This document shows positions 49,369 to 58,642 of a stretch of 64,000 bases of DNA, one piece after another. Position numbers and translations under genes: made by a program. Within the stretch, counting starts at the first letter, position 1. Every line of letters starts with the position of its first letter. The stretch spans positions 1 to 64,000 of the forward strand of contig JBQTIR010000024.1 in the NCBI GenBank assembly GCA_052387905.1, read 5' to 3'. Below the pieces are notes generated by a model that was not told the DNA's origin, did not search any database, and saw only the letters and a program-made list of their open reading frames with translations. This DNA comes from JBQTII01 sp052387905 (GTDB lineage: Bacteria; Actinomycetota; Actinomycetes; Sporichthyales; Sporichthyaceae).

Positions 49369-51317
49369 GCGGCGCATGTTGCGGCCGGGATGACGGGACC
49401 GGCCCCGAGCTCGGTAACGCGGAACTGGAGCGGTTCTGGGAGGTCAGGGAGCTGCAGGCGGCGATGGCCGCCGGGGCGCTGCTCGGCGCCGCGTTCGCGG
49501 CCGGGCAGGCGGGCGGTTCGGGCCTGCAACTCACCCTGGAGTGGCTGGCGTTACTTGTCGGCGGCGCGACGTTCGTGCCGCAGGCGCTGCGTCGGCTTCT
49601 GGCGGGCCGTATCGGGGTCGGCACCCTGATGACGGTCGCCGCGATCGGCGCGGTGGCCCTGGGCGAGGTGGCGGAGGCCGCGGCCCTGGCGTTCCTGTTC
49701 TCGATCAGCGAGGGGCTGGAGGAACTCGCCTTCGCCCGTACCCGGCGCGGCCTGCGTGCCTTGCTGAACCTGGTGCCGGCTCAGGCAACTGTGCTGCGCG
49801 GCGGAGAAGAACAGGTGATCTCGCCACGTGAGCTGATGGTCGGCGACCGCATGCTGGTCAAGCCTGGGGAGCGGGTGGCCACTGACGGGACGATCCGGGC
49901 CGGGCGCACGGCCCTGGACGTCTCGGCGATCACGGGGGAGTCCGTACCGGTCGAGGCCGGACCGGGCGATGCCGTGTTCGCAGGTTCGATCAACGGTGGC
50001 GGTGCCCTTGAGGTGGAGGTGGGTGCTGCAGCAGCGGACAACTCCCTGGCTCGGATCGTGCGCATCGTCGAGGCCGAGCAGGCACGCAAGGGCGAGGCTC
50101 AACGGCTCGCCGACCGGATCGCCCGCCCTATGGTGCCCGGCGTCATGGTCGGCGCCGCACTGATCGCCGCCGTCGGCGCATTCCTCGGCGATCCGTCGGT
50201 CTGGATCGAACGCGCCCTGGTGGTGCTGGTCGCGGCCTCGCCGTGCGCGCTGGCGATCTCGGTGCCGGTGGCTGTCGTCGCGGCGGTCGGCGCCGCCAGC
50301 CGGATGGGCGTGCTGGTCAAGGGCGGCGCGGCGGTGGAGGCACTCGGCACGATTCGGGGTGTCGCGCTGGACAAAACCGGCACCCTGACCCGCAACAAGC
50401 CCGAGGTGGTGGACGTCGCGACCATTCCCGGCGTAAACCGCGCGGAGGTGTTGTGGATCGCCGCCGCGCTCGAGGCCCGCAGCGAGCACCCCCTCGCCCG
50501 CGCCATTCTCGCCGCCGTTCCAGCTGTCACGCCCGCCACCGACGTCGAGGCCGTACCGGGAGCAGGATTGATCGGCCGCCTCGACGGCGCCGGAGTACGC
50601 CTGGGCCGGCCGGGCTGGATCGAACCGGGTGACCTTGAAGCCGAGGTCCGGTGTATGCAGCAGGCCGGCGCCACCGCGGTGCTCATCGAACGGGACGGAC
50701 AGGTGCTCGGTGCCGTCGCGGTACGCGACGAGCTGCGCCCGGAAGCGGCTGAGGTCGTGGCCCGGCTGCGCCGCGACGGGTACGCCATCGCGATGTTGAC
50801 CGGGGACAACGAACTCACCGCCGCCGCCCTCGCGGCCGAGGCGGGCATCACTGAGGTCCACGCGGACCTGCGCCCGGAGGACAAGGCCGCGCTGATTGCC
50901 GAGCTGCGAATGCAGCGGCGCACCGCGATGGTGGGCGACGGCGTCAACGACGCCCCGGCGCTGGCAACCGCCGACCTCGGCATTGCGATGGGCGCGATGG
51001 GCACCGATGTAGCCATCGAGACCGCCGACGTCGCGCTGATGGGGGAGGACCTGCGCCACCTACCCCAGGTATTTGCCCACGCCCGTCGCTCGCGGCGAAT
51101 CATGCTGCAGAACGTCGGACTGTCACTGGCGATCGTCGCGGTGCTGATGCCGCTGGCTCTATTCGGGGTGCTCGGCTTGGCCGCCGTGGTGTTCGTGCAC
51201 GAGATCGCTGAGGTGGTCGTCATCGCCAACGGGATACGAGCCGGTCGCGCCCAGCCGCTTCCCCCGGCCGCGGACACCGCGGCTTGGCCCCTTGCCCTGA
51301 CCGGTGCCACCCGGTGA
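49365..51317 (+). CDS. P1B-type heavy-metal ATPase
   Basis: The product has 650 aa from ATG 49365. All catalytic motifs are present: TGES (190-193), DKTGT (336-340), the SEHPLA motif, MLTGDNE and GDGVNDAPAL. The membrane metal-site motif is SPC (292-294) instead of CPC. The eighth-helix segment reads HEIAEVVVIANG. The soluble N-terminal metal domain is missing, leaving only a short MSGACCGRDD with a CC pair. These features fit P1B exporters of divalent metals of the CadA/CtpG/CtpD kind; the CmtR-like gene upstream points to Cd, Pb or Zn. It exports cytoplasmic metal. Confidence 0.87.
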   Translation: MSGACCGRDDGTGPELGNAELERFWEVRELQAAMAAGALLGAAFAAGQAGGSGLQLTLEWLALLVGGATFVPQALRRLLAGRIGVGTLMTVAAIGAVALGEVAEAAALAFLFSISEGLEELAFARTRRGLRALLNLVPAQATVLRGGEEQVISPRELMVGDRMLVKPGERVATDGTIRAGRTALDVSAITGESVPVEAGPGDAVFAGSINGGGALEVEVGAAAADNSLARIVRIVEAEQARKGEAQRLADRIARPMVPGVMVGAALIAAVGAFLGDPSVWIERALVVLVAASPCALAISVPVAVVAAVGAASRMGVLVKGGAAVEALGTIRGVALDKTGTLTRNKPEVVDVATIPGVNRAEVLWIAAALEARSEHPLARAILAAVPAVTPATDVEAVPGAGLIGRLDGAGVRLGRPGWIEPGDLEAEVRCMQQAGATAVLIERDGQVLGAVAVRDELRPEAAEVVARLRRDGYAIAMLTGDNELTAAALAAEAGITEVHADLRPEDKAALIAELRMQRRTAMVGDGVNDAPALATADLGIAMGAMGTDVAIETADVALMGEDLRHLPQVFAHARRSRRIMLQNVGLSLAIVAVLMPLALFGVLGLAAVVFVHEIAEVVVIANGIRAGRAQPLPPAADTAAWPLALTGATR

Positions 51318-51844
51318 CGGAGCCCAGCGAGGTTGATTCGGCCGGGCAGCTGAGGCGGCGGCGCCTGCTCATGGTGCTGGTGGCTGCCACAGTCACGAGC
51401 CTGGACCTGGGAGCCAAGGAGTGGGCGAAGGCGTCGCTGCCGCCCGAGGGAATCGAGACTGGCCCAGTCGATCTGCTGCTCGGATACAACTCCGGCGTCG
51501 CGTTCTCCGTCGGCGCCCAGGTCCCCACCGCGCTCATCGTCGCCTTCACCGCCTCGATCACCGCAGGGATCGCGGTGCTCGCCTGGCGGGTCGCCCGCTG
51601 GGGCAGCCGGTCGCTGCTGACCGCCCTCGCGCTCGTGCTCGGCGGTGCGGTGGCCAACCTCCTCGACCGCGCCGGCGACGGCATCGTCACCGATTACCTG
51701 CACACCGGGTGGTGGCCGACCTTCAATCTCGCGGACGTGGCGATCGTCGGCGGCGGGGCACTTCTGGTGGTCAGCACCTGGAGCCGCGAGCGGACTGCGC
51801 CACGGGGGCCCGGGCGCTCGGGGGCTGCCGAGGGGCTGGGGTGA
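51314..51844 (+). CDS. lspA: Lipoprotein signal peptidase LspA
   Basis: The product has 176 aa from GTG 51314 (GTGA overlap). It has four transmembrane helices. The catalytic aspartates are D127 (GIVTDYL) and D141 (FNLADVAI); NSGVAFS and ANLLDRAGDG are the other signatures. It cuts prolipoproteins after diacylglyceryl transfer. Metal-resistance operons often carry an extra lspA, and here it also fits the many lipoproteins encoded by the cargo. Third gene of the CmtR operon. Confidence 0.9.
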   Translation: MTEPSEVDSAGQLRRRRLLMVLVAATVTSLDLGAKEWAKASLPPEGIETGPVDLLLGYNSGVAFSVGAQVPTALIVAFTASITAGIAVLAWRVARWGSRSLLTALALVLGGAVANLLDRAGDGIVTDYLHTGWWPTFNLADVAIVGGGALLVVSTWSRERTAPRGPGRSGAAEGLG

Positions 51845-51922
51845 CAGGCCAACGGCAGGCGGCCTCGATGGGCGCCGCCCGGTGACAGCAGGCAGCGAAG
51901 TAGATCGAGGTGTCCGGTTGCG

Positions 51923-51939
51923 TACTACGATGGATCGTA
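51923..51939. promoter_or_regulatory. BlaI-type dyad 4
   Basis: TACTA-CGATGGA-TCGTA; a longer perfect palindrome ACTACGAT-GG-ATCGTAGT is centred slightly off (51924-51941). It lies 106 bases upstream of the DsbA-like gene in a 200-base gap with no other feature. Confidence 0.6.
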
Positions 51940-52045
51940 GTCTGTGGGTTCCGGCGCACCGCTCGGACATCGAGTGCGGTGCTGGATCCGTGATGTTCGC
52001 GTGCTGGAGCGTACGTAGGTGCTCCAGCGGAGGAGGTTCGCGTTG

Positions 52046-52696
52046 GTGAAAACGCAGGCCAAGGTGTCGCTGGTGTTGGTGGCCGCCTTCGCTCTTGTGG
52101 TGGGCGCCCTGCTCGCCCTGGCTCGGGTCACCGATGATTCGGCCGGTGCGGTGGCGGGCGACGCGGCAGTAGTGCGGGCAGACAGTCACGTCCTGGGTGA
52201 GCGGGGTAGCAGCAACGTCGAGTTCGTGGAGTTCCTCGACTTCGAGTGCGAGGGCTGCGCAGCGGCTTTCCCGGTCGTGGAGCAACTGCGCAAGACCTAC
52301 GCGGGCCGGATCACCTTTGTCGCGCGGTACTTTCCGCTACCGGGCCACTTCAACGCCGAACGCGCCGCACGAGCCGCGGAGGCCGCCGCCCGGCAGGGCA
52401 AGTTCGAGCAGATGTACGTCTTGATGTACGAAAAGCAGCAGCAGTGGGGCGAACAACGCGTCCCCCTCGACGCCACCTTCCGGGGCTTCGCCGAAGAGCT
52501 CGGCCTGGACATGGCCAAATACGACGCCGACTACGCCTCGCCGGAGGTTGCCGCGCGGGTGCAGCGAGACGTTCAGGACGGCACGGCGTTGGGCGTGAAG
52601 GGAACGCCGACGTTCTTCCTCAATGGCAAAAGGTTCGAGCCCGAGTCCGAGGCGGACCTGACCAACGCCCTCGACGAAGCGCTCGCCGGCACCTGA
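52046..52696 (+). CDS. DsbA-like thiol-disulfide oxidoreductase
   Basis: The product has 216 aa from GTG 52046, with GGAGGAGG 8 bases upstream (TTG 52043 is an alternative). It has an N-terminal membrane anchor (VSLVLVAAFALVVGALLAL), then a thioredoxin fold with active site C68-EGC-71 (DFECEGCAAAFPVVEQL), a helical insertion and the cis-proline loop GVKGTPTFFLNG. It probably makes or isomerises disulfides outside the cytoplasmic membrane. Its stop overlaps the VKOR start by one base, matching the functional pair DsbA/VKOR. Confidence 0.85.
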   Translation: MKTQAKVSLVLVAAFALVVGALLALARVTDDSAGAVAGDAAVVRADSHVLGERGSSNVEFVEFLDFECEGCAAAFPVVEQLRKTYAGRITFVARYFPLPGHFNAERAARAAEAAARQGKFEQMYVLMYEKQQQWGEQRVPLDATFRGFAEELGLDMAKYDADYASPEVAARVQRDVQDGTALGVKGTPTFFLNGKRFEPESEADLTNALDEALAGT

Positions 52697-53346
52697 TGGC
52701 CGGCTCCGCCACCTTGCTCGCGGCTGAGGCGGACGCTGACGCCGCGCCTGCGACCCCGCCGCACCCGGAGCGAACACTGGGCTGGTTGCTGCTCGTGGCC
52801 GGCCTGGTCGGTTTCGCTGCTGCCTTCACGCTGATGGTCGAGAAGCTGGCGATACTCACCGACCCGACCTATACGCCGTCCTGCAGCCTCAATCCGATCC
52901 TCAACTGTGGGTCGATCATGAAGACCGATCAGGCGGAGGCGTTCGGGTTCCCCAATCCCCTGATCGGCGTTGCCGCCTTTCCGGTCCTTGCCGCTACCGG
53001 GGCGGCGTTGATCGGCGGCGCTCGGTTTGCCCGCCTCTACTGGATCGGCTTGCAGGCGGGAGTCACCTTCGCCGCAGGCTTTGTGGGATGGCTCATCTTT
53101 CAGAGCCTTTACCGCATCGGTGCGCTCTGCCCGTACTGCATGATCGTGTGGGTCGCTGTGCTGCCGGTATTCGTCGAAGTGACGTTGCGCAACGCGCAGT
53201 CCGGCGTCTTCGGGCCGCGCTTGGCCGCCAGTCGCGGCGTTCGAGTGATCGCCTCCTGGCGGATCGCGGTGATCACCGCGACGGGCCTCGTGGTCTCGGC
53301 GCTTATCGCTGAGCAGTTCTGGTACTACTGGCGCACCTTGGTCTGA
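52696..53346 (+). CDS. Vitamin K epoxide reductase (VKOR) family protein
   Basis: The product has 216 aa from ATG 52696. Four or five transmembrane helices hold the two Cys pairs of bacterial VKOR: C63 and C71 in the loop (CSLNPILNCGS) and C145-PY-C148 (GALCPYCMIVW) at the quinone site. It reoxidises the DsbA-like partner by passing electrons to menaquinone, replacing DsbB in actinobacteria. Confidence 0.88.
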   Translation: MAGSATLLAAEADADAAPATPPHPERTLGWLLLVAGLVGFAAAFTLMVEKLAILTDPTYTPSCSLNPILNCGSIMKTDQAEAFGFPNPLIGVAAFPVLAATGAALIGGARFARLYWIGLQAGVTFAAGFVGWLIFQSLYRIGALCPYCMIVWVAVLPVFVEVTLRNAQSGVFGPRLAASRGVRVIASWRIAVITATGLVVSALIAEQFWYYWRTLV

Positions 53347-53422
53347 TGGATGGTCAGAATACGTCCACGACCAGGGAGGTGCGGGTCGCTTCGGTGACCA
53401 CGGCCAACCGGTGGGCGGATCG

Positions 53423-55000
53423 TCAGGCGTAATCGAAGAGGCGGGCCATGCCGTTCTCCATGTGGTAATGGTTGTGGCAGTGGAACATCCAGGTTCCGGC
53501 GTTGTCGGCGACGAAGTCGAAGCTGGCTACGCCGCCGTTCGGGTCAACCAACGCCGTGTCTTTGAGCGGTCCATTGCCTCCTGGTGTGGCAACCCAGAAG
53601 GGATGGCCGTGCAGGTGCATGGGGTGGCCGATGGTCGCGGTGTTCGTCAGTCGGATCCGGACCAGCTCTCCGGCAGCGACTTCGAGCGGGTCGGCGTCCG
53701 GGTAGCGCTGGCCGTTGATCCGGCTGGTCGAGGTCAGCGTCAGCTCGTGCTCCCGGTCCGGCTCGCCGCTCGGGCGGTCGCGGGACCCGGCGTAGACGAG
53801 CTCGTCGTAGCCGACCTGACGTCCACTCAGTTCGCTAGGGCGTAGGTCCAGCGGGGGTGGCGTGCTGGCTGGGGCCTCGACGTAGCGCAGCACAGCTCGG
53901 GCGAACCCGCGCTTGGCCTCCGGCATCGCGGCCAGCTGCCACACGCCGGGATTTGTTGCGCTCACCACAACGTCGTAGCGCTCGCCCATGCCCAGGCGTA
54001 CCGCGTCGACGGTCACCGGCTGCACCGGTGCGCCGTCGGTGTGCGTGATGGTCATCGAATGCCCCGCGATGGCGACAAGGAAGCCGGTGTCGGCAGCGAT
54101 ATTCATCAGGCGCAGCCGGACCCGTTCCCCGGAGCGCACCTCCAGCGTCGGGGGGTCGGCGGCGGGCCGGCCGTTGATCAGGTACATCGGGTACACCCGA
54201 CCGCCGAGCCGCTCGCCGGGGTTCGCGCCCGCGTCGGTCGGTGCGTCCGGTTCGGTGTCGTCCGCCGGCGCGCCGCTCGGCCCGGTGGACGGCGTTGTCT
54301 CACCGAGGCCGAACCGGATCCTCGGACCGCCGCCTGAGGGCTCACCGGTCGGGGTAGCGCTGTGCCCGCCGCCGTGCACCCCCGCCTCGGTGACGCCGAG
54401 TCCGTCGCGCCAGTCGTCGATCATCAGCGTGTATTCGCGGTCGTAGGCCATCGGCTCGTCCTCGTCGGACTCGACGATCAACGGCCCGTACAGCCCGCGG
54501 TCGAGTTGGTGACCCACGTGGGCGTGGTACATGTGCGAGCCGGCGTCGGGCACGGCGAACTCGTAGGCGAACTCCTCCCCGAACTGCACCGGCGCCTGGC
54601 TCACGTACGGGACGCCGTCCATCGCGCTCGGCACGGTTATCCCGTGCCAGTGGATGGTGGTCTCCTCGGCGAGGGCGTTGGTCAGTCGCGCACGGAGCAC
54701 CTCGCCGCGCCGCAGCCGGATCTCGGGCCCCGGGACCACGCCGTTGTAGGCCCACGTGGTGACCACGGTGCCCGCGAGGTCGATCTCCACCGGGGCAGCC
54801 GCCAACGTCCCGGCGGCACTTCCGGGAAGCAGGAGGCCGGATGCGCTCGGCGCCCTGCTCGGGCTCGGCGTACCTGTCCCCTGTGCGCCAGGAGTGGGTG
54901 GGCTGTCCGCGCAACCGGCGACCAGCCCGAGGCCGGCACCCGCGGTCAGGGCGAGAAAGCGGCGCCTCGGCAGGGCGAAGGGTCCATGCTGCGAGGTCAC
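53423..55000 (-). CDS. Multicopper oxidase with Tat/lipoprotein-like signal
   Basis: The product has 525 aa from GTG 55000. A twin-arginine signal (LPRRRFLALTAGAGLGLVAGC) includes a lipobox-like LVAGC. Three cupredoxin domains follow with all four copper motifs: TTIHWHGITV, SHMYHAHVGHQ, HPMHLHGHPFWV and MFHCHNHYHMENGM, so the type 1 and trinuclear sites are intact. Such enzymes oxidise Cu(I) and protect the envelope against copper. A Ser/Gly/Asp-rich insert (about 225-260) is unusual. Last gene of a five-gene minus-strand operon. Confidence 0.9.
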   Translation of the reverse strand: MTSQHGPFALPRRRFLALTAGAGLGLVAGCADSPPTPGAQGTGTPSPSRAPSASGLLLPGSAAGTLAAAPVEIDLAGTVVTTWAYNGVVPGPEIRLRRGEVLRARLTNALAEETTIHWHGITVPSAMDGVPYVSQAPVQFGEEFAYEFAVPDAGSHMYHAHVGHQLDRGLYGPLIVESDEDEPMAYDREYTLMIDDWRDGLGVTEAGVHGGGHSATPTGEPSGGGPRIRFGLGETTPSTGPSGAPADDTEPDAPTDAGANPGERLGGRVYPMYLINGRPAADPPTLEVRSGERVRLRLMNIAADTGFLVAIAGHSMTITHTDGAPVQPVTVDAVRLGMGERYDVVVSATNPGVWQLAAMPEAKRGFARAVLRYVEAPASTPPPLDLRPSELSGRQVGYDELVYAGSRDRPSGEPDREHELTLTSTSRINGQRYPDADPLEVAAGELVRIRLTNTATIGHPMHLHGHPFWVATPGGNGPLKDTALVDPNGGVASFDFVADNAGTWMFHCHNHYHMENGMARLFDYA

Positions 55001-55019
55001 TGCCTCCCCGATCCGTAGG

Positions 55020-55934
55020 TCAGACCTGGCATGGGGTCTCCTCGTGGTCGTGCGGTTCCACCTGAATCGTCGGATGGGTGACGCCGTAGCTGGTTGCCAA
55101 CAGGTCGCGGCTGGCGTCGAGCACGCCGTGCCAGTCGGTGTCCTCGGCGATGACCACGTGCACGGAGGCGCTCTCGATACCGTCGGTCACCGTCCAGATG
55201 TGCAAGTCGTGGACAGCCGTCACGCCCGGCAGCGCTTCGAGGTCGCGCTGCGCCGCGGCGACGTCGACCCCGGGGGGTGCCGCCTCCAGCAGGATCCGCA
55301 GCGCCTGGCGCAGCAGGCGGAAGGTCCGTGGCACCACCAGGAGGCCGATGCCGACGGCGATGATCGGGTCGGCGTAGCGCCAGCCGGTGGTGGCCTGGAT
55401 TGCGCCGGCGGCCAGCACACCGACGGAGCCCAACGCGTCCACGGCCACCTCGAGCGAGGCGGCGCGGACGTTGAGGCTTTCCTTTGCCCCCGCGCGGAGC
55501 AGTCGCAGCGAAATCACGTTGACCACCAGGCCCACCACCGCGACCAGCGCGACTTGAAGGCCAGCGATCTCCGGCGGGTCGCTGAACCGGCGGGTGGCTT
55601 CGACGAAAATGTAGATGCCGACACCGAAGAGCAGCACAGCGTTGAGCAGGGCCGCGAGGACCTCCAGGCGATAGAGGCCATAGGTGTGCTGGGAGCTGCG
55701 CCGGTGCGCCGCGAGCTGAATCGCGGCCAGTGCCATCCCGAGCCCGACGACATCGGTGGCCATGTGTGCGGCGTCGGAAAGTAGCGCCAGGCTGTTGGTC
55801 AAGAACCCGGCGACGAACTCGATCACCATGTAAGAGGCCGTGAGCCCGAACGCGATCGTCAGCGGACGCACATGCAGAGCGGCAGCGGAGCCGATCCGGG
55901 GCCCGTGCCCGTGTCCGCCCGGCGAATCAGCCAT
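55020..55934 (-). CDS. Cation diffusion facilitator (CzcD-type) exporter
   Basis: The product has 304 aa from ATG 55934, overlapping the upstream gene by 8 bases. Six transmembrane helices precede a cytoplasmic domain. The metal-site residues are visible: SDAAHMATDVVGL (H and D in helix 2, DxxHxxxD) and ASLEVAVDALGSVGVL in helix 5 (an E-x-x-x-D-x form replacing HxxxD). The C-terminal domain includes VHDLHIWTVTDG. It exports Zn2+, Co2+ or a similar metal by proton antiport. The altered helix 5 motif may change metal choice. Confidence 0.85.
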   Translation of the reverse strand: MADSPGGHGHGPRIGSAAALHVRPLTIAFGLTASYMVIEFVAGFLTNSLALLSDAAHMATDVVGLGMALAAIQLAAHRRSSQHTYGLYRLEVLAALLNAVLLFGVGIYIFVEATRRFSDPPEIAGLQVALVAVVGLVVNVISLRLLRAGAKESLNVRAASLEVAVDALGSVGVLAAGAIQATTGWRYADPIIAVGIGLLVVPRTFRLLRQALRILLEAAPPGVDVAAAQRDLEALPGVTAVHDLHIWTVTDGIESASVHVVIAEDTDWHGVLDASRDLLATSYGVTHPTIQVEPHDHEETPCQV

Positions 55935-57969
55935 GGTCGATGCTTTTCCGTTCGGGTTTGCCGGTTGTGGGCGATCCCGACCGCGCGAGTGCGGGGTCGT
56001 GACGGTCGAGCTGCGCTAGGTAGGCGTTGTAGGCCGCGAGCGCAGCGTCGCCGTCGCGGTCCGCCTGGCGGTCGATCCGTCGCGCCTCCCGGGCATCGGA
56101 CGCGATCCACACGCGCATCATCGCAATCGCCATCACCAGGACTGGCAGGTCGCCCATGCCCCAGGCGATCGCGCCGCCGCGGTTCTGGTCCTCTGCCAGG
56201 CTCGGCCCCCAGTCCCGCGGCAGCGCGGCGAACCACTCGCCGCCAGTGATGCTCGCACTGCTCATCAAGGCGATGCCGATGAAGGCATGGAAGGCGAACG
56301 TCACCAGCAGCAGGAGGATCCGGAACACATACGGCGGCCGGGGCGGGCCGGGATCAGCGCCGCAAATGACCCAGGCGAACACGTAGCCGGCGAGCAGGAA
56401 GTGCACAGTCATCAGGACATGGCCGGTATGTGTGCGCAGCGCCCACTCGAACAGCGGGGAGTTGTAGAAGATCACCAGGCTGCCCGTGAAAACTGCGGCG
56501 GCAACGATTGGGTGCGCCACCAGCCGGAAGAGGCGCGCGTGGACCAAGGCGAGCAACCACTCGCGCGGGCCGGTGCTGCCGTCTCGCCGAGGGGTGAGCG
56601 TTCGCAGTGCGAGCGTGATCGGCGCCCCCAGTACTAGCAGGACCGGCACGACCATCGCGATCGTCATGTGCTGCACCATGTGCGCACTGAACAGTACGCG
56701 CCCGTACACCCCAGGCCCGGCGTTGGTGGCCCACACCAGAATGAGCCAGCCCCCAGTCCACGCCGCCACCCGCCCGAGCGGCCAGCCGTCGCCGCGCCGG
56801 CGCAGCTGCCACATCGCGCGCCAGTACCAGCTGACAGCCAGTACCGCGACCGTCAACCAGAGCAGGTCGAGGCGCCAAGCCGTGAACAGCTTGGCCGTGG
56901 TGAACGGCGCCGGCAGCGGATAACCCAGCAGCGACTCGGCCAGGGACGGTAGCGGCTGCGCCGTGCGTGGCGGGCTCGTCCGGGAGAGCGCCACCGCGAG
57001 GCCCACCGCCATCGCCATCAACGCCAACTCGACGGCCGCGATGCGGGCGAAGACGCTGCCCGGACCTTCTCGGCCAGCGCCGGCGCCCAGGATCTGCCGG
57101 CGCAGATGCCAGCCGAAGCCGCCGAGCGCTGCCAGCACGATGCTCTTCGCGAAGAGCAGGCTGCCGTAGTCGCTCCCCAAGGCGGACCAACTGCTGAGCT
57201 GGGTGACGGCACTGAGCACCCCGGATCCGCCGACCAGTACGAAGCACCAGCCGGCAAGCGTGGAGTACCGGCGAAGCACCGGCAGCAGCGCTGAGCCCAG
57301 GCGCCGGCGCAGCATCACCAGCGCCAGCAGTCCGCCGGCCCACACGCTCACCCCGATCAGATGCGCGGCCTGTGCCGTTACCGCCGTGGCGTGGTTACCG
57401 TCGGCGGCGGTGTGGCCGAGTGCCAAGGGCAGCATCGCTACCAGTGTGCCTGCCGCGAGGGGACCTGTGGTCGTGACTCGGTTAGCGGTGATCGCCCCGA
57501 GCGTCACGAGGGCGGCCATGAGCAAGCTCGCGGCCATCGACCGGCCTGGGCTGAGCTCCGTGACGAAGTAGCGGAGCTGGTCGCCGCCGCCCGGGACGAA
57601 CGGAGCGTTGCCGCTGGCGTCGGCATAGGTGAACATCAGCGTGATGGCGCCGAGGACGCACCACGCCGCGCCGCTGATCCCGGCGACTCGGACCGCCCAC
57701 AGCCGGGCTCCGAGCAGCTCGCGCACTCCGGGCGGTTGGGGAAGGACGAGAGCTGCGAGCACAAGCAGCCCGACAGTGGTCGCGGCGGCCGCGTCGTGCG
57801 CCGCGCGCGCGGCGGGCAAGCCCCACCGGGTGAGCGTTCCCGGGTCAGGTACCCCGACCGGCGGCGGGGCGAAGCCGCTCGTGAACGCCACGGCCACCAG
57901 CGCCAACGCGCTGACGGCAAGCGTCCACCATGCGGCCGCGTTCAGCGGCCGAAGCAGGGTTGCTATCAC
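55927..57969 (-). CDS. CopD-CtaG fusion membrane protein
   Basis: The product has 680 aa from GTG 57969, with about 14 transmembrane segments. The first half (to about 330) is a CopD-like copper uptake/resistance domain (GLLVLAALVLP, GHTAADGNHATAVTAQAAHLIGVSVWAGGLLALV). The second half (about 360-620) is CtaG/Caa3_CtaG, with WRAMWQLRRRGDGWPLGR, FSAHMVQHMTIAMVVPVLLVLG and TVHFLLAGYVFAW. It likely brings copper across the membrane for oxidase or multicopper-oxidase maturation. A second CtaG begins at 63690. Confidence 0.85.
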   Translation of the reverse strand: MIATLLRPLNAAAWWTLAVSALALVAVAFTSGFAPPPVGVPDPGTLTRWGLPAARAAHDAAAATTVGLLVLAALVLPQPPGVRELLGARLWAVRVAGISGAAWCVLGAITLMFTYADASGNAPFVPGGGDQLRYFVTELSPGRSMAASLLMAALVTLGAITANRVTTTGPLAAGTLVAMLPLALGHTAADGNHATAVTAQAAHLIGVSVWAGGLLALVMLRRRLGSALLPVLRRYSTLAGWCFVLVGGSGVLSAVTQLSSWSALGSDYGSLLFAKSIVLAALGGFGWHLRRQILGAGAGREGPGSVFARIAAVELALMAMAVGLAVALSRTSPPRTAQPLPSLAESLLGYPLPAPFTTAKLFTAWRLDLLWLTVAVLAVSWYWRAMWQLRRRGDGWPLGRVAAWTGGWLILVWATNAGPGVYGRVLFSAHMVQHMTIAMVVPVLLVLGAPITLALRTLTPRRDGSTGPREWLLALVHARLFRLVAHPIVAAAVFTGSLVIFYNSPLFEWALRTHTGHVLMTVHFLLAGYVFAWVICGADPGPPRPPYVFRILLLLVTFAFHAFIGIALMSSASITGGEWFAALPRDWGPSLAEDQNRGGAIAWGMGDLPVLVMAIAMMRVWIASDAREARRIDRQADRDGDAALAAYNAYLAQLDRHDPALARSGSPTTGKPERKSIDHG

Positions 57970-57985
57970 CAGAACTCAGGGCGAG

Positions 57986-58642
57986 TCACGGCGCACCGTC
58001 GCGGGTCCGCAGCAGATCCTGCATTGCGGTGATCTCCGCGTTCTGCGCCGCGACGATGGTCCCGGCCAGTCCTTCGACCTGGTCGGGTGCGCCCGCGTCC
58101 AACAGTGCCTGAGCCATCGCTACGCCGCCGCGATGATGATCGATCATCAGCTGCAGGAACCGACGCTCGGCCGCCTGCCCGGAGAGCCGTTCCAGATCGG
58201 TGAGGTCGGCCGTCGAGGCCATCCCGGGCATGGCCTGAGCGTCCATTCCCGGCATTGACTGGGAATGCCCCGCCATGGGCGGGACGTCGGTCTGGTCGTT
58301 GACCGCCGTGCGCTGCGCCGACGACATCCATGCCATCGGAGTACCGGTCTGGGAAAGCCCCCACTGTGCAAGCCACGCGTACATCTGTCCGGTCTGCTGC
58401 TGCTGGGTCAGTGCGATATCGTAGGCCAAGGTGCGGATCTCTGGGTCGTCGGTGCTGTCCCGCACGATCAAGGCCATCCGCACGGCCTGCCGGTGGTGGG
58501 TCTGCATGTCACGGCTGAAGCCCGCGGCCGCGCTCGAGTCCGCCGGGACGTCCTCCCCGGAGACGACTATCCCTGCCCCGAACCCGAGCAGAGTCCCCAC
58601 GACGAGGGTCACGACGGCAAAGCCGATCGTGCGGCGCATCAT
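57986..58642 (-). CDS. DUF305 protein
   Basis: The product has 218 aa from ATG 58642, overlapping the upstream gene by 4 bases (ATGATG: 58639 is also possible). An N-terminal membrane anchor (FAVVTLVVGTLLGFGAGIVV) precedes DUF305, a ferritin-like helical bundle with FSRDMQTHHRQAVRMALIV, and the second copy FLQLMIDHHRGGVAMAQALL. A Met/His-rich linker between them (MAGHSQSMPGMDAQAMPGMA) is typical for copper binding. Function: extracytoplasmic copper handling is inferred. Confidence 0.87.
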   Translation of the reverse strand: MMRRTIGFAVVTLVVGTLLGFGAGIVVSGEDVPADSSAAAGFSRDMQTHHRQAVRMALIVRDSTDDPEIRTLAYDIALTQQQQTGQMYAWLAQWGLSQTGTPMAWMSSAQRTAVNDQTDVPPMAGHSQSMPGMDAQAMPGMASTADLTDLERLSGQAAERRFLQLMIDHHRGGVAMAQALLDAGAPDQVEGLAGTIVAAQNAEITAMQDLLRTRDGAP

